Shown: piece after piece, positions 32,083-40,679 of the stretch
How the letters are laid out: every line of letters starts with the position of its first letter
Position numbering within the stretch: the stretch's first letter is position 1
Origin: Streptomyces sp. Tu6071
GTDB lineage: Bacteria > Actinomycetota > Actinomycetes > Streptomycetales > Streptomycetaceae
Direction of reading: 5' to 3'
Length of the DNA stretch: 64,000 nt
NCBI RefSeq assembly: GCF_000213055.1
Contig: NZ_CM001165.1
Coordinates: 2,441,445-2,505,444, forward strand
Position numbers and translations under genes: made by a program
Notes under the pieces: generated by a model
The model's input: only the letters and a program-made list of their open reading frames with translations
Databases searched by the model: none
What the model was told of the DNA's origin: nothing

Positions 32083-34262
32083 GTCGTGGTCAGGTCGCGG
32101 GCGGCCCGGGACGGGGTGCGGGCGCCGGGGACGAGGGTCTCGGCGCGCGGTCCGGGGAGCGCGGAGGGTGCCGCGGTGAGGCCGTCGTAGATCGCGCGGA
32201 AGGCGGCGGTGTTCTGCTCGACGGTGAAGAGTTCGAGGGCGCGGGCGCGGGCCGCCGCGCCGAGCAGGGCGCGGTGCTCGGGGTCGCGGAGCAGCCCGAG
32301 GCAGGCGGCGGCGAGCGCGGCGGGCTCGCGGGGCGGGACGACGACGCCGGTGCCGCCGACGACTTCGAGCACGGCGCCGACATCGGTGGAGACGGTGGCG
32401 CGGGCGCAGAACATGGCCTCGACGAGGCTGATGGGGAAGCCTTCGACGGTGCTGGAGAGGACGACGGCGTCGGCGCCCGCGTACACCTCGGCGAGGTCGA
32501 GAGCGGCGCCGGGCGCGGACCCGGACGGGGAGCCGGACCCGGACTCGCGCTCGCGCTCGCACTCGGACCCGGAATCGGACTCGGCCCCGAAATCTGGCTC
32601 GGCCCCGGAATCGGACACGGGCCCGGAGTCGGCCCCGGGCTCCGCGCCGCCGCTCTGCGGGTCGAGGTCGAGGTCGAAGCGGACCGGGCAGGGGCGTCCC
32701 GCGGGGTCGGCCGGGAAGAGTTCGGCGGTGAGGGCGCGGCAGGAGTCGAGGTAGGCGCGGGCCGCGTCGTCCTCGGCGGTGCCGACGAGCCGCAGTGTGG
32801 CGCGCGGCTCGGCCTCGTGCACCGTCGTGAAGGCGCGCAGGAGCGTGTGCAGGTCCTTGGCGGGCTCGATCCGTCCGACCCACACGAGGTCCCAGCCGCT
32901 GCGCGGCGCGTTCTCGTCGGTGGGCGGGGCGGGCCGGGGCGCGGCGTCAGCGCGCGCGAAGGCCCGCCCGAGCACGGGCGCGCGCCGCTCCCCCGCGCCC
33001 TCGTACGGCCGGGGGCGCCCGCCGAGCGGTTCGACCTCGCCCGGCACGTAGGCGATCCGCACCTCGACGGCGTCGGCGGAGCCCGCGTCGGCGGCGGTCT
33101 CGTCGCCCAGGGGCCCGGCGCCCGGCGCCCGTACGGGGGCGGGGCCGCCGGTACGTACCGGCGCCGCGCCCCGCGCCCGCGCGGACTCGCCGCCGTGCGT
33201 GCCGCTCGGCGAGGCTCCCGCGACGCCCGCGAAACGCTCCGCGTCCATGCCCGGGTAGACCGTGCGGAGCTTCGCGGGGTCGGCGCCGCAGCGTTCCTGC
33301 CAGCGGCGGGCGTGGGCGTTGCCCGGGGTGATGAGGGACGCGGCGCGGTAGACGTCGGCGGCGAGGGCGCGGTGGAAGCCGCCGAGCACGGCGCGGACGG
33401 GGGCGCCGAGGGTGCGGGCGGTGGTCGCCTCGTCCTCGTCGAGGTGGCGGGCGCCGTCGAGGTAGAGGGTGCGCAGCCGGACGCCGTACTCGGTGACGAG
33501 GAGCGGGACGCCGTGGAGGTGGTGGGCGAGGAGCCCCGGGAGCGCGGCGATGCCGCCCGTCGTGGCGTGGCACAGGCCGACGCCGCCGAGTCCGTCCTCG
33601 TCGTACCAGTCGAGGGCGAGCGGGCGCAGCGCGCGTTCGAGGAGGTCGGCGATGAGGAGGAGGTCGGGGACGCGGGCACGGCGCGCGGCGGGGACGGCGC
33701 CCGTCGCGCGGCAGGCCGCCTCAAGGACGCGCACGGCGGCCTCGGAGCGCAGCAGTCCGGAGAGCGGGCCGTGGTCCTGGGCGAGCGCGGTGAGGCCGAG
33801 CAGGGCCTCGGTGAAGGGACTCGTCGGGGGCGGGGCGGGCGCGGGGGACGCGCCGGGCGACGGCGAGGCGGCGGCGATCCCGGCGAGCGCGGTGAGGCCG
33901 AGGAGGCCGCCCGGGGCCTTCGCCCGGCTCTGCGCGGAGGGCGCGGGGAGCGCGGGCGCGGGCGGGGCCGTCGCCGCGCACGCGGTCGTCGCGAGCGCCG
34001 CGAAGTGCTCCAGCGTCTCGCGGCGCACGCGGCGGCCGGGACGCGGCCACTCCTCGGGCGCGTCCCACAGCGCGGCGGTGCGGACCCGGTGGACGTGCTC
34101 GGGCAGGCGGACCCAGCCGAGGTCCTCCTGACGGCTGCCGCGGCTGAAGGCGTAGATGTCGAACGCGTAGGTGTCGAGACCGCGCACGAGGCGGTCGCAC
34201 CAGAGTCTCGCCTCGCCGTTGACGTACGGATAGCCGCCGTCGGTCAGCAGTCCTATGCGCAC
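32055..34262 (-). CDS. GT4 glycosyltransferase of the PelF/DUF3492 type
   Basis: The 735-aa protein begins MRIGLLTDGGYPYVNGEARL, the DUF3492 N-domain typical of PelF; a GT4 C-domain has GWDLVWVGRIEPAKDLHTLL and the EX7E catalytic motif (STVEGFPISLVEAM), then VSTDVGAVLEVVGGTGVVVP. PelF polymerises Pel exopolysaccharide from UDP-sugars. It is about 230 residues longer than PelF because of two low-complexity inserts: an Ala/Gly/Pro one (nt about 32930-33230) and a Ser/Asp/Glu one with DSGAEPD repeats (nt about 32500-32650), the second lying between the two conserved parts of the GT4 domain. It heads the cluster; a strong hairpin lies in its leader. Confidence 0.82.
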   Translation of the reverse strand: MRIGLLTDGGYPYVNGEARLWCDRLVRGLDTYAFDIYAFSRGSRQEDLGWVRLPEHVHRVRTAALWDAPEEWPRPGRRVRRETLEHFAALATTACAATAPPAPALPAPSAQSRAKAPGGLLGLTALAGIAAASPSPGASPAPAPPPTSPFTEALLGLTALAQDHGPLSGLLRSEAAVRVLEAACRATGAVPAARRARVPDLLLIADLLERALRPLALDWYDEDGLGGVGLCHATTGGIAALPGLLAHHLHGVPLLVTEYGVRLRTLYLDGARHLDEDEATTARTLGAPVRAVLGGFHRALAADVYRAASLITPGNAHARRWQERCGADPAKLRTVYPGMDAERFAGVAGASPSGTHGGESARARGAAPVRTGGPAPVRAPGAGPLGDETAADAGSADAVEVRIAYVPGEVEPLGGRPRPYEGAGERRAPVLGRAFARADAAPRPAPPTDENAPRSGWDLVWVGRIEPAKDLHTLLRAFTTVHEAEPRATLRLVGTAEDDAARAYLDSCRALTAELFPADPAGRPCPVRFDLDLDPQSGGAEPGADSGPVSDSGAEPDFGAESDSGSECERERESGSGSPSGSAPGAALDLAEVYAGADAVVLSSTVEGFPISLVEAMFCARATVSTDVGAVLEVVGGTGVVVPPREPAALAAACLGLLRDPEHRALLGAAARARALELFTVEQNTAAFRAIYDGLTAAPSALPGPRAETLVPGARTPSRAARDLTTTGRALEATR

Positions 34263-34344
34263 GGGCGCGCACCCCCGATCTCCCGGTCACGGGGCCGCCC
34301 TTCGGTCGGCGACCCACAGCGGGACGAAGGTATGCGCAGGTATG

Positions 34345-34378
34345 GGTGGTCCGGCGGACGGTTGTCCGTCGGACCACC
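34345..34378. promoter_or_regulatory. Strong stem-loop in the leader of the glycosyltransferase operon
   Basis: GGTGGTCCGGCGGAC-GGTT-GTCCGTCGGACCACC has 15-nt arms with one G-T mismatch and a four-base loop, 83 bp before the ATG at 34262. No U-tract follows on either strand, so an operator or a structured leader RNA is as likely as a terminator. Confidence 0.6.
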
Positions 34379-34526
34379 GGAAGGGGTGAAGAGTCGTAAC
34401 CAATCCCGGGCGGGGGCGTTTTAGGGCGCGAAAGCGGGCTTACGTGCGCGCGAGGCCCCCCGGGCGCCCCCGTCGGGGCGCGCGGGGTTGCTCCGTTCGG
34501 CGGCGTACCGACGGCGTGCGCCGCGG

Positions 34527-34611
34527 GCGTCCGGAGCCGTACTCCCGCAGGCGTCCGGAGCCGGACTCCCGCGGGCCTCCGGAGCCGGACTCCCGCGGGC
34601 CTCCGGAGCCG
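34527..34611. repeat. 24-bp tandem repeat, 3.5 copies
   Basis: Units: GCGTCCGGAGCCGTACTCCC+GCAG, then GCGTCCGGAGCCGGACTCCC+GCGG, then GCCTCCGGAGCCGGACTCCC+GCGG, then a half unit. It lies in the 380-bp gap (34263-34642) between the ABC ATPase stop and the glycosyltransferase start. The rest of that gap holds the stem-loop entry above and no gene. Confidence 0.85.
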
Positions 34612-34642
34612 AAGCGCGAAGAGCCTCCGCCGCCGTGCGCCG

Positions 34643-36286
34643 TCACACTCCGGCGGGCGCCGCCCGCCCCGACTCCGCGCGCGCCGCGCGCCGCCGGGCC
34701 CGCCGCTCCGCCGCGTCCGCCGGGTCCAGGACGGGGACGGCGTCGACGAGGCGGCGCGTGTACGGGTCGGCGGGGTGCGTGTAGACGCGTTCCACCGGGC
34801 CCTCCTCGACGAGCTTGCCCGCGCGCAGGACGAGGACGCGTTCGCTGACCTGGCGGACGACGGCGAGGTCGTGGGCGACGAAGACGAGGGCGAGGCCGAG
34901 TTCCTGGCGCAGTTCGTCGAGCAGCGCCACGACCTGCGCCTGGGTCGTGACGTCGAGCGCCGAGACGGCCTCGTCGGCGAGGAGGACGGCGGGTTCGGGG
35001 GCGAGGGCGCGGGCGATGCCGACGCGCTGGCGCTGGCCGCCGCTGAACTCGTGCGGGTAGCGGTCGTAGTGGGCGGGGTCGAGCCCGACGCGGGTGAGGA
35101 GGGCGTCGACGCGGGCGCGGAGGGCGCTTTCGTCGCGGTCGCCCCGGGCGCGCAGCGGGTCGGCGATCGACTCGCCGATGCTGCGGCGCGGGTTGAGCGA
35201 GGAGGCGGGGTCCTGGAAGACCATCTGCACGGCGGGGCGGCGCCCGTCGCGGGCCGCCGCCGCGCCCCCGTAGGCGACGGTGCCCGCGCTCGGTTCGAGG
35301 AGCCCGACGAGCATGCGCCCGAGGGTCGTCTTGCCGCTGCCGCTCTCTCCGACGATGCCGACGCTCTCGCCGGGCCGCACGGTGAGCGAGACGCCGTCGA
35401 GCGCGGTGACGGCGCGCGGCCCGCGCCCGTAGACCTTGGTCAACTCCCGTGCTGTGACGAGGGGTTCGCCCTCGAAGGCGAGGCTGCGGGCCGGGGGCCC
35501 GTCGAGTCGCGGGACGGCGCCGAGCAGGGCGCGCGTGTACGGCGCGCGCGGCGCGCCCAGCACCTCGCGCACCGGCCCGCGCTCCTCGACGCGCCCCTGC
35601 TTCATGACGAGGACGTCGTCGACGCTGCCCGCCGCGACCCCCACGTCGTGCGTGACGAGGACGAGCCCGAGCCCTTCGTCGGTGCGCAGTTCGTGGAGGA
35701 GGTCCAGGATCTGGGCCTGCACGGTGACGTCGAGCGCGGTCGTGGGCTCGTCCGCGACGAGGAGGCGCGGCTCGCAGGCGAGGGCCATCGCGATGAGCGC
35801 GCGCTGCCGCATCCCGCCGCTGAACTCGTGCGGCCTGGAGCGGGCGCGCCGGGCGGCGTCGGGGATGCCGACGCGGTCGAGGACGTCGACGGCGCGGGCG
35901 CGCGCGGCCCGCCGCGAGGCGCCGCTGTGCAGCCGGTGCACCTCGGCGATCTGGTCGCCGATGGCGTGGTACGGGTCGAGCGAGGAGAGCGGGTCCTGGA
36001 AGACCATGGCGACGCTCCCGCCGCGCAGCCGCCGCAGTTCGCGCTCGGGGGCGGTGAGCACGTCGGTCCCGGCGAGGCGCACGCTGCCGCCGACCCGGGC
36101 GCCCGTCCCCCGGTGGAGGTCGAGGAGGGCGTACGCGGTCGCGCTCTTGCCGGACCCGGACTCCCCCACGATGCCGAGCGCGCCCCCGGCGCGGAGGCTG
36201 AAGGAGACGTGGTCGACGGCGCGCAGCGATCCGAAGTCGACGGTGAGGTCGCGGACTTCGAGCAGAAGCTCATCGGAAACGGTCAT
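34643..36286 (-). CDS. Peptide ABC transporter, fused dual ATP-binding subunit (DppD-DppF type)
   Basis: The 547-aa protein has two complete ABC domains in one chain: Walker A GESGSGKSATAY and GESGSGKTTLG, signatures FSGGMRQR and FSGGQRQR, Walker B LLVADEPTTAL and VLLADEAVSAL, and HDV/HDL switch histidines. The oligopeptide-family C-terminal stretch (APYTRALLGAVPRL, DPYTRRLVDAVPVL) follows each half. The two halves correspond to separate DppD and DppF proteins in many bacteria. The start is set by the ATGA overlap with the permease stop (36283-36286). Confidence 0.95.
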   Translation of the reverse strand: MTVSDELLLEVRDLTVDFGSLRAVDHVSFSLRAGGALGIVGESGSGKSATAYALLDLHRGTGARVGGSVRLAGTDVLTAPERELRRLRGGSVAMVFQDPLSSLDPYHAIGDQIAEVHRLHSGASRRAARARAVDVLDRVGIPDAARRARSRPHEFSGGMRQRALIAMALACEPRLLVADEPTTALDVTVQAQILDLLHELRTDEGLGLVLVTHDVGVAAGSVDDVLVMKQGRVEERGPVREVLGAPRAPYTRALLGAVPRLDGPPARSLAFEGEPLVTARELTKVYGRGPRAVTALDGVSLTVRPGESVGIVGESGSGKTTLGRMLVGLLEPSAGTVAYGGAAAARDGRRPAVQMVFQDPASSLNPRRSIGESIADPLRARGDRDESALRARVDALLTRVGLDPAHYDRYPHEFSGGQRQRVGIARALAPEPAVLLADEAVSALDVTTQAQVVALLDELRQELGLALVFVAHDLAVVRQVSERVLVLRAGKLVEEGPVERVYTHPADPYTRRLVDAVPVLDPADAAERRARRRAARAESGRAAPAGV

Positions 36287-37272
36287 GCGAGGGTCACCCG
36301 TCGGTCGGCCACCACGTACAGGACGTCCGCGACGGCGTTGGCCAGGACTACGAAGAAGCCGATCACCAGGACGGCGCCGACGACGACCGGCAGGTCGGAG
36401 ACCTGCACGGCCTGGACGAGCGCGCGGCCGAGCCCGGGGATGCCGAAGAGGGATTCGGTGAGGGTCGCGCCGCCGAACATCGTGCCCACGTCGAGCGCGC
36501 TCATCGCGATGACGGGCGCGAGGGCGCCGCGCAGCGCGTGCCGCACGACGAGGGAGCGCTCGCTGACGCCGTAGGCGCGGAAGGTGCGCACGTGGTCCTC
36601 GGCGAGGGTCTCCAGCATCGCGCCGCGCGTGAGCCGCGCGTACTTCGCGGACTCGATGAGCGCGAGCGAGAACCAGGGCAGGACGAGGTTCCACGCCCAC
36701 TGCTCGGGGTCCTGCCCGAAGGGCACGTACGTCGGGAAGGGCAGCCACTGGAGCGTGGAGCAGAAGACGATGATGAGCACGAGCCCGATGACGAAGACGG
36801 GCGTCGCGGTCCCGGCGAGCGTGATGCCGGTGAGGACGCGCTCGGTGGGCCGTCCGCGCCGCCAGGCGGAGAGGATGCCCGTCCCGACGCCGAGGACCAG
36901 CCACAGCACGAAGGCGCCGACGACGAGCGAGCCCGAGACGGGCAGCTTGTCCGCGATGAGCGTCGTGACGGGCTGCCCGCTGCGGTACGACATGCCGAGG
37001 CAGGGCGCGCCGCAGTGCTCGCTGCCCGTCCCCGTCGAGTAGTCGCGGCCGGCGAAGATGCCCTGGAGGAAGTGCCAGTACTGGGCCCACACGGGGTCGC
37101 CGAGCCCGAGCCTGTCGTGGACCTGCGCGACCTGCGCGGGCGAGCAGCGCGGGCCGCAGATGGTCTGGGCGACGTTCCCCGGGATGACGTAGAAGAGCGC
37201 GTAGACGAGGGCGGAGAGGAGGAGCAGGACGAGGAGCGCGCCGATGAGGCGCCGGAGCAGGAAGCGGGTCAT
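36283..37272 (-). CDS. Peptide ABC transporter permease (DppB type)
   Basis: The 329-aa integral membrane protein starts MTRFLLRRLIGALLVLLLLS and has six predicted helices, the periplasmic N-domain of DppB/OppB, and the EAA-loop region SEDHVRTFRAYGVSERSLVV-like (AEDHVRTFRAYGVSERSLVV). Both ends overlap its neighbours by 4 bp, so the permeases and ATPase are translated together. The NIPG region near the start reads YVIPGNVAQTICGPRC, as in actinobacterial members. Confidence 0.93.
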   Translation of the reverse strand: MTRFLLRRLIGALLVLLLLSALVYALFYVIPGNVAQTICGPRCSPAQVAQVHDRLGLGDPVWAQYWHFLQGIFAGRDYSTGTGSEHCGAPCLGMSYRSGQPVTTLIADKLPVSGSLVVGAFVLWLVLGVGTGILSAWRRGRPTERVLTGITLAGTATPVFVIGLVLIIVFCSTLQWLPFPTYVPFGQDPEQWAWNLVLPWFSLALIESAKYARLTRGAMLETLAEDHVRTFRAYGVSERSLVVRHALRGALAPVIAMSALDVGTMFGGATLTESLFGIPGLGRALVQAVQVSDLPVVVGAVLVIGFFVVLANAVADVLYVVADRRVTLA

Positions 37273-38426
37273 CGGGCGTCACCTTCGTCGTCGCGCGGGG
37301 CGGGCACGGGGGCCTGCGCGCCGGTACGGGGCTCGGCCGGGCTCCCCGCGCCGGTGGGAGCCGCGCTCCCCGCGCCGGTGCCGGGACCGGCCGCGCTCTC
37401 CGCGCCGGTACGGGCCTGTGCCGCGCTCTTCGCGCGCTCGCCGCGCAGCCGCCCGCGCAGCTTCCGCGTGCCCGTCGCGAGCCGGGACTCGGCGCGCGGG
37501 TCGAGCGCCGTGCGCACGCCCTCGCCGAACACGGTGAGCGAGAGGACGGTGAGGAAGAGCAGCCCGGCGGGCAGCAGCAGGTAGGTGGGCGCGGCCTGGT
37601 ACCACGTGTTGGCGTCGGTGATCATCTGGCCCCACGAGGGGGTCGGCGGGATGATGCCGACGCCGAGGAAGGAGAGCCCGGCCTCGGTGATGATGTTGCC
37701 GGGGAAGAGCAGCACGGTGTAGCCGATGACGGGCGCGGCGAGCGAGGGCAGCAGTTCGCGGCGCGCGATGCGCCACGTGCTCCAGCCGCTCAGGCGTGCC
37801 GCCGCGACGTGGTCGAGCGCGGCGAGCGACTTGGCCTGCGCGCGGACGATGCGCGAGGTCCCGGTCCACCCGATGAGGCCCATGATGAGCGCGAGCAGCA
37901 CGGCGCGGGGCAGGAAGCCGGGGGCCACGGCGAGCAGCGCGAGGGCGAGGATGTTCATCGGCAGGGCGACGGTGATGTCCGTGACGCGGCTGATGAGCTG
38001 GTCGACCAGCTTGTTGCCGAGCGCCGCCGCGAGGCCGAGCACGACGCCGAGGATGACCTGGAGCGTCGTGGCGAAGAAGGCGATGCCGAGCGAGACGCGG
38101 GCGCCGTAGACGAGGCGTGCGAAGAGGTCGCGGCCCGTCTGCGGTTCGACGCCGAGCCAGTGGCCGCCGCTCACGCCGCCGAAGGAGCCGATCGGGACGC
38201 CGCCGGTCGCGGAGTCGACGAGCGAGGGGTGGTACGTCGTCGGGTCCTGGCCTTCGAGCGCGGTGAGCAGCGGGGCGAGGACGGCGACGAGGACGAGGAG
38301 GAGGACGACGCCCGCGGCGAGGAGCGCCGAGCGGCGGGCGCGCAGGCGTCGCCAGAAGGTGCGGGCCCCGGGCGCGGGCCCGGCGGGGGCCCCGCCGCCA
38401 CCGGCGGTGAGGAGTGCTTCGGACAT
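37269..38426 (-). CDS. Peptide ABC transporter permease (DppC type) with repetitive C-terminal tail
   Basis: The 385-aa protein has an N-terminal helix (LLAAGVVLLLVLVAVLAPLL), the permease core with the coupling loop (AALDHVAAARLSGWSTWRIA) and LFPGNIITEAGLSFLGVG, diagnostic of DppC/OppC. The last 65 residues are an Ala/Gly/Thr repeat (RTGAESAAGPGTGAGSAAPT) that is absent from most family members and arises from a repeated CGCGCCGGT DNA motif near 37315-37430. It overlaps the DppB-type gene by 4 bp. Confidence 0.93.
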   Translation of the reverse strand: MSEALLTAGGGGAPAGPAPGARTFWRRLRARRSALLAAGVVLLLVLVAVLAPLLTALEGQDPTTYHPSLVDSATGGVPIGSFGGVSGGHWLGVEPQTGRDLFARLVYGARVSLGIAFFATTLQVILGVVLGLAAALGNKLVDQLISRVTDITVALPMNILALALLAVAPGFLPRAVLLALIMGLIGWTGTSRIVRAQAKSLAALDHVAAARLSGWSTWRIARRELLPSLAAPVIGYTVLLFPGNIITEAGLSFLGVGIIPPTPSWGQMITDANTWYQAAPTYLLLPAGLLFLTVLSLTVFGEGVRTALDPRAESRLATGTRKLRGRLRGERAKSAAQARTGAESAAGPGTGAGSAAPTGAGSPAEPRTGAQAPVPAPRDDEGDAR

Positions 38427-38493
38427 GGTGAGGGGTACCGCCGTGGGGAGGGGGGTGGACCGGGTGTGCCCGGGGGTGGGGAGGGACGGGGCG

Positions 38494-38536
38494 GGGGGCG
38501 GTACGCGACCGGTCGCCCCGGTCCCGTACCGCCCCC
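38494..38536 (-). terminator. Intercistronic stem-loop between the binding protein and permeases
   Basis: GGGGGCGGTACG (minus strand) pairs perfectly with CGTACCGCCCCC, 12 bp, enclosing a second GACCGG...CCGGTC-like stem. It lies 11 bp after the binding-protein stop. Partial termination or 3'-end protection here would leave the binding protein more abundant than the permeases, as is usual. Confidence 0.7.
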
Positions 38537-38546
38537 GTGCGCGCCG

Positions 38547-40316
38547 CTACTTGACCGCGACCTGCGAGATGTCGAGCACGCCGGTCCAGTCGCTGATCAC
38601 GACGTTCTTGACGGCGGTGCCGACGAGCCGCTTGTAGACGGGGTGGAAGAGCGGCACGGTGAGGGCCTGCTCGCCGATCTTCTTGTCCAGCGCGCCCCAG
38701 CGCTTCGCGGCCTCGTCGAGGTCGGTGACCTTGTTGATCTCGTCGATCTCCTTGTTCACCGCGGGGTCGTTCAGGCGGCCGGAGTTGAAGTTGTAGCCGT
38801 CCTCGACGATCTGGCGGCCGTCGAAGATCGGGCCGAGGAAGGGCCCGCCGGAGGGCCAGTCGGCTCCCCACCCGGCGAGGAAGGCGCCGGGCTCGGTCTT
38901 CACGCTGTAGACGGTGTCGCTGTAGTCGCTCGATTCGAGGCCCTTGAGCCTGACCTTGACACCGGCCTTGGCGAGGGCGTCCTGGAGGGCGGTCGCGACC
39001 TCGGGGCTCGTCGCGAAGTTCTTCGCGTTGTTGTGGTAGAGCGTGATCGTGAGGCCCTTGCCGTAACCTGCCTCCTTCAGCAGCTCCTTGGCCTTTTGCG
39101 GGTTGCCGCTGTCCCCGGCCGGGAAGGGGTCGTACTTCGTGTAGCCGAAGGACTTCTGGTCGGGCAGGAAGGTCGTGGCGGGCTCGGCGAGCGCGGAGCC
39201 GCCCGCGGCGTTGACGACGGAGGTGCGGTTGACGGCGTAGGCGATGGCCTCGCGGACCTTCGGGTTGTCGAAGGGCTTCACCTTCGGGTTGAAGGCGAGG
39301 TAGTTCGTGTAGCCGAAGTGCCCGGTGCCGACGCGCGAGGCGAGCTTCTTGTCGCCGGTGACCTTGGCGAGTTCGGCGGGGCCGAGGTTGGTGTCGGTCG
39401 TGATCGCGGCGGCGTCCTTGCCGACACTGGCCGAAAGCCGCTGGTTGATGACGGCGGAGTCGAGCCCGGAGCGGACGTCGATCTTGTCGGGGTACGCCTT
39501 GCGCTGGTCGTCGTTGCCCGCGGACCACTGGGTGTTGCGCGCGAGGGTGATGCGCTCGCCGTCGTTCTCGTTCGAGACGACCTTGTACGGGCCCGAGGAG
39601 ACGGGGTGGCTCTCGTACTTCGTGCCGGTGTCCTTCTTCTTCGGCACGGGCGCGAACTGCGTCTGCGTGGCGAGGAAGGGGAACTCGCCCTCGGGCTTGT
39701 TCAGATGGAAGACGATCGTGAGGTCGTCCGGCGTCTCGATCGAGTCGAGGCCCTTGCCCTTGTCCTTGTACGGGCCCTGGTAGTCCGCTCCGCCGATGAG
39801 CCAGTCGCGCAGGTACGGGGCGCCGCCGGACAGCTCGCCCGCGAAGGAGCGCTCGATGCCGTACTTGATGTCGGCGCTCGTGATGGGCGAGCCGTCCTCG
39901 TACTTCAGGCCCTTCTTGAGGTGGTACGTCCACACCGTGGCGTTCTTGCTCGGGGTCCCGGTGTCCGTCGCGAGGTCGGGGACGACCTTGGAGCCGGCGG
40001 CGCCGTTCTCGCGGGCGCGCGTCGTGAGGGTGCGGAAGACGAGCGAGGGGATGTTGCCGCCGCCGGAGGTGTAGAGCCGGGCGGGGTCGAAGTCGGTGGT
40101 GGGCTGCGCGTTGAGGACGGTGAGGGTGCCGCCCTTGTGCGGGGCGCCGCTCGCCCCCGTGGCACCGCCCTTGGCCGGGCCGGAGGAGGCGGAGTCGCTG
40201 TCGTCCGGGCCGCAGGCGGCGAGGCCCCCGGCGAGGACGAGGCTCACGACGAGCGCGGCGGTCCCGCGCGTACGGACGGATCTGCGGGCGGAGCCGGGCA
40301 GGGGGGAACGGGACAT
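38547..40316 (-). CDS. Peptide ABC transporter substrate-binding lipoprotein
   Basis: The 589-aa family 5 binding protein has a lipoprotein signal (RSVRTRGTAALVVSLVLAGG, LAAC lipobox), a Ser/Gly linker, and the conserved GTLTVLNAQPTTDFDPARLY, LKYEDGSPITSADIKYGIER, YAVNRTSVV and ELLKEAGYGKGLTITL. It would sit on the outer face of the membrane and deliver oligopeptides to the two permeases and fused ATPase, powered from the same operon. ATG 40316 has AAGGA 7 bp upstream. A 30-codon ORF lies upstream in the same direction. Confidence 0.94.
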   Translation of the reverse strand: MSRSPLPGSARRSVRTRGTAALVVSLVLAGGLAACGPDDSDSASSGPAKGGATGASGAPHKGGTLTVLNAQPTTDFDPARLYTSGGGNIPSLVFRTLTTRARENGAAGSKVVPDLATDTGTPSKNATVWTYHLKKGLKYEDGSPITSADIKYGIERSFAGELSGGAPYLRDWLIGGADYQGPYKDKGKGLDSIETPDDLTIVFHLNKPEGEFPFLATQTQFAPVPKKKDTGTKYESHPVSSGPYKVVSNENDGERITLARNTQWSAGNDDQRKAYPDKIDVRSGLDSAVINQRLSASVGKDAAAITTDTNLGPAELAKVTGDKKLASRVGTGHFGYTNYLAFNPKVKPFDNPKVREAIAYAVNRTSVVNAAGGSALAEPATTFLPDQKSFGYTKYDPFPAGDSGNPQKAKELLKEAGYGKGLTITLYHNNAKNFATSPEVATALQDALAKAGVKVRLKGLESSDYSDTVYSVKTEPGAFLAGWGADWPSGGPFLGPIFDGRQIVEDGYNFNSGRLNDPAVNKEIDEINKVTDLDEAAKRWGALDKKIGEQALTVPLFHPVYKRLVGTAVKNVVISDWTGVLDISQVAVK

Positions 40317-40494
40317 GCGGAATTCCTTGAACGGGCGGCACGCACGACGGGCCGGAGTGGGGGCGCTCCGGGGGTGCGGGGAAGGCGCGCGTCCTGGGAA
40401 AAGGGGCTGGCGACAGGGGTGCGACCCGGAGCGTTGCGAGAGACACCGACGCGGGGCCGAGGAGGAGAACGGCGGGCGTCGGGGGAACGCGGGG

Positions 40495-40587
40495 TCAGAG
40501 ACAGATGATGTCGGCCACGCACAGCGCGGTGACACCGATGAGCGCGAGCTCAAAGGCGTACTGCGGCGTGATGCGGGCGTTCGACAT
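40495..40587 (-). CDS. 30-aa hydrophobic leaderless small ORF upstream of the peptide transporter
   Basis: ATG at 40587 opens a 30-codon ORF: MSNARITPQYAFELALIGVT, then a hydrophobic end with two cysteines (ALCVADIICL). The ATG falls exactly where transcription should start from the promoter at 40594-40623, so the mRNA is probably leaderless. Too short for any family assignment. It could be a membrane micropeptide or a regulatory leader for the transporter operon, whose first gene begins 178 bp downstream. Confidence 0.6.
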   Translation of the reverse strand: MSNARITPQYAFELALIGVTALCVADIICL

Positions 40588-40593
40588 GCGCAA

Positions 40594-40623
40594 AAATATG
40601 ATCGATACACGGACAGGTGTCAA
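40594..40623 (-). promoter_or_regulatory. Consensus sigma-70-type promoter for the 30-aa ORF and peptide transporter
   Basis: On the minus strand TTGACA, 17 bp, CATATT, then seven bases to the ATG of the small ORF. The -35 box is perfect and the -10 matches 4 of 6. Confidence 0.75.
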
Positions 40624-40679
40624 AGCGAGACCGGTCACATTCGGACCCCGACCGGCCTCGCGCCCCGTCTGTCGTTCCG

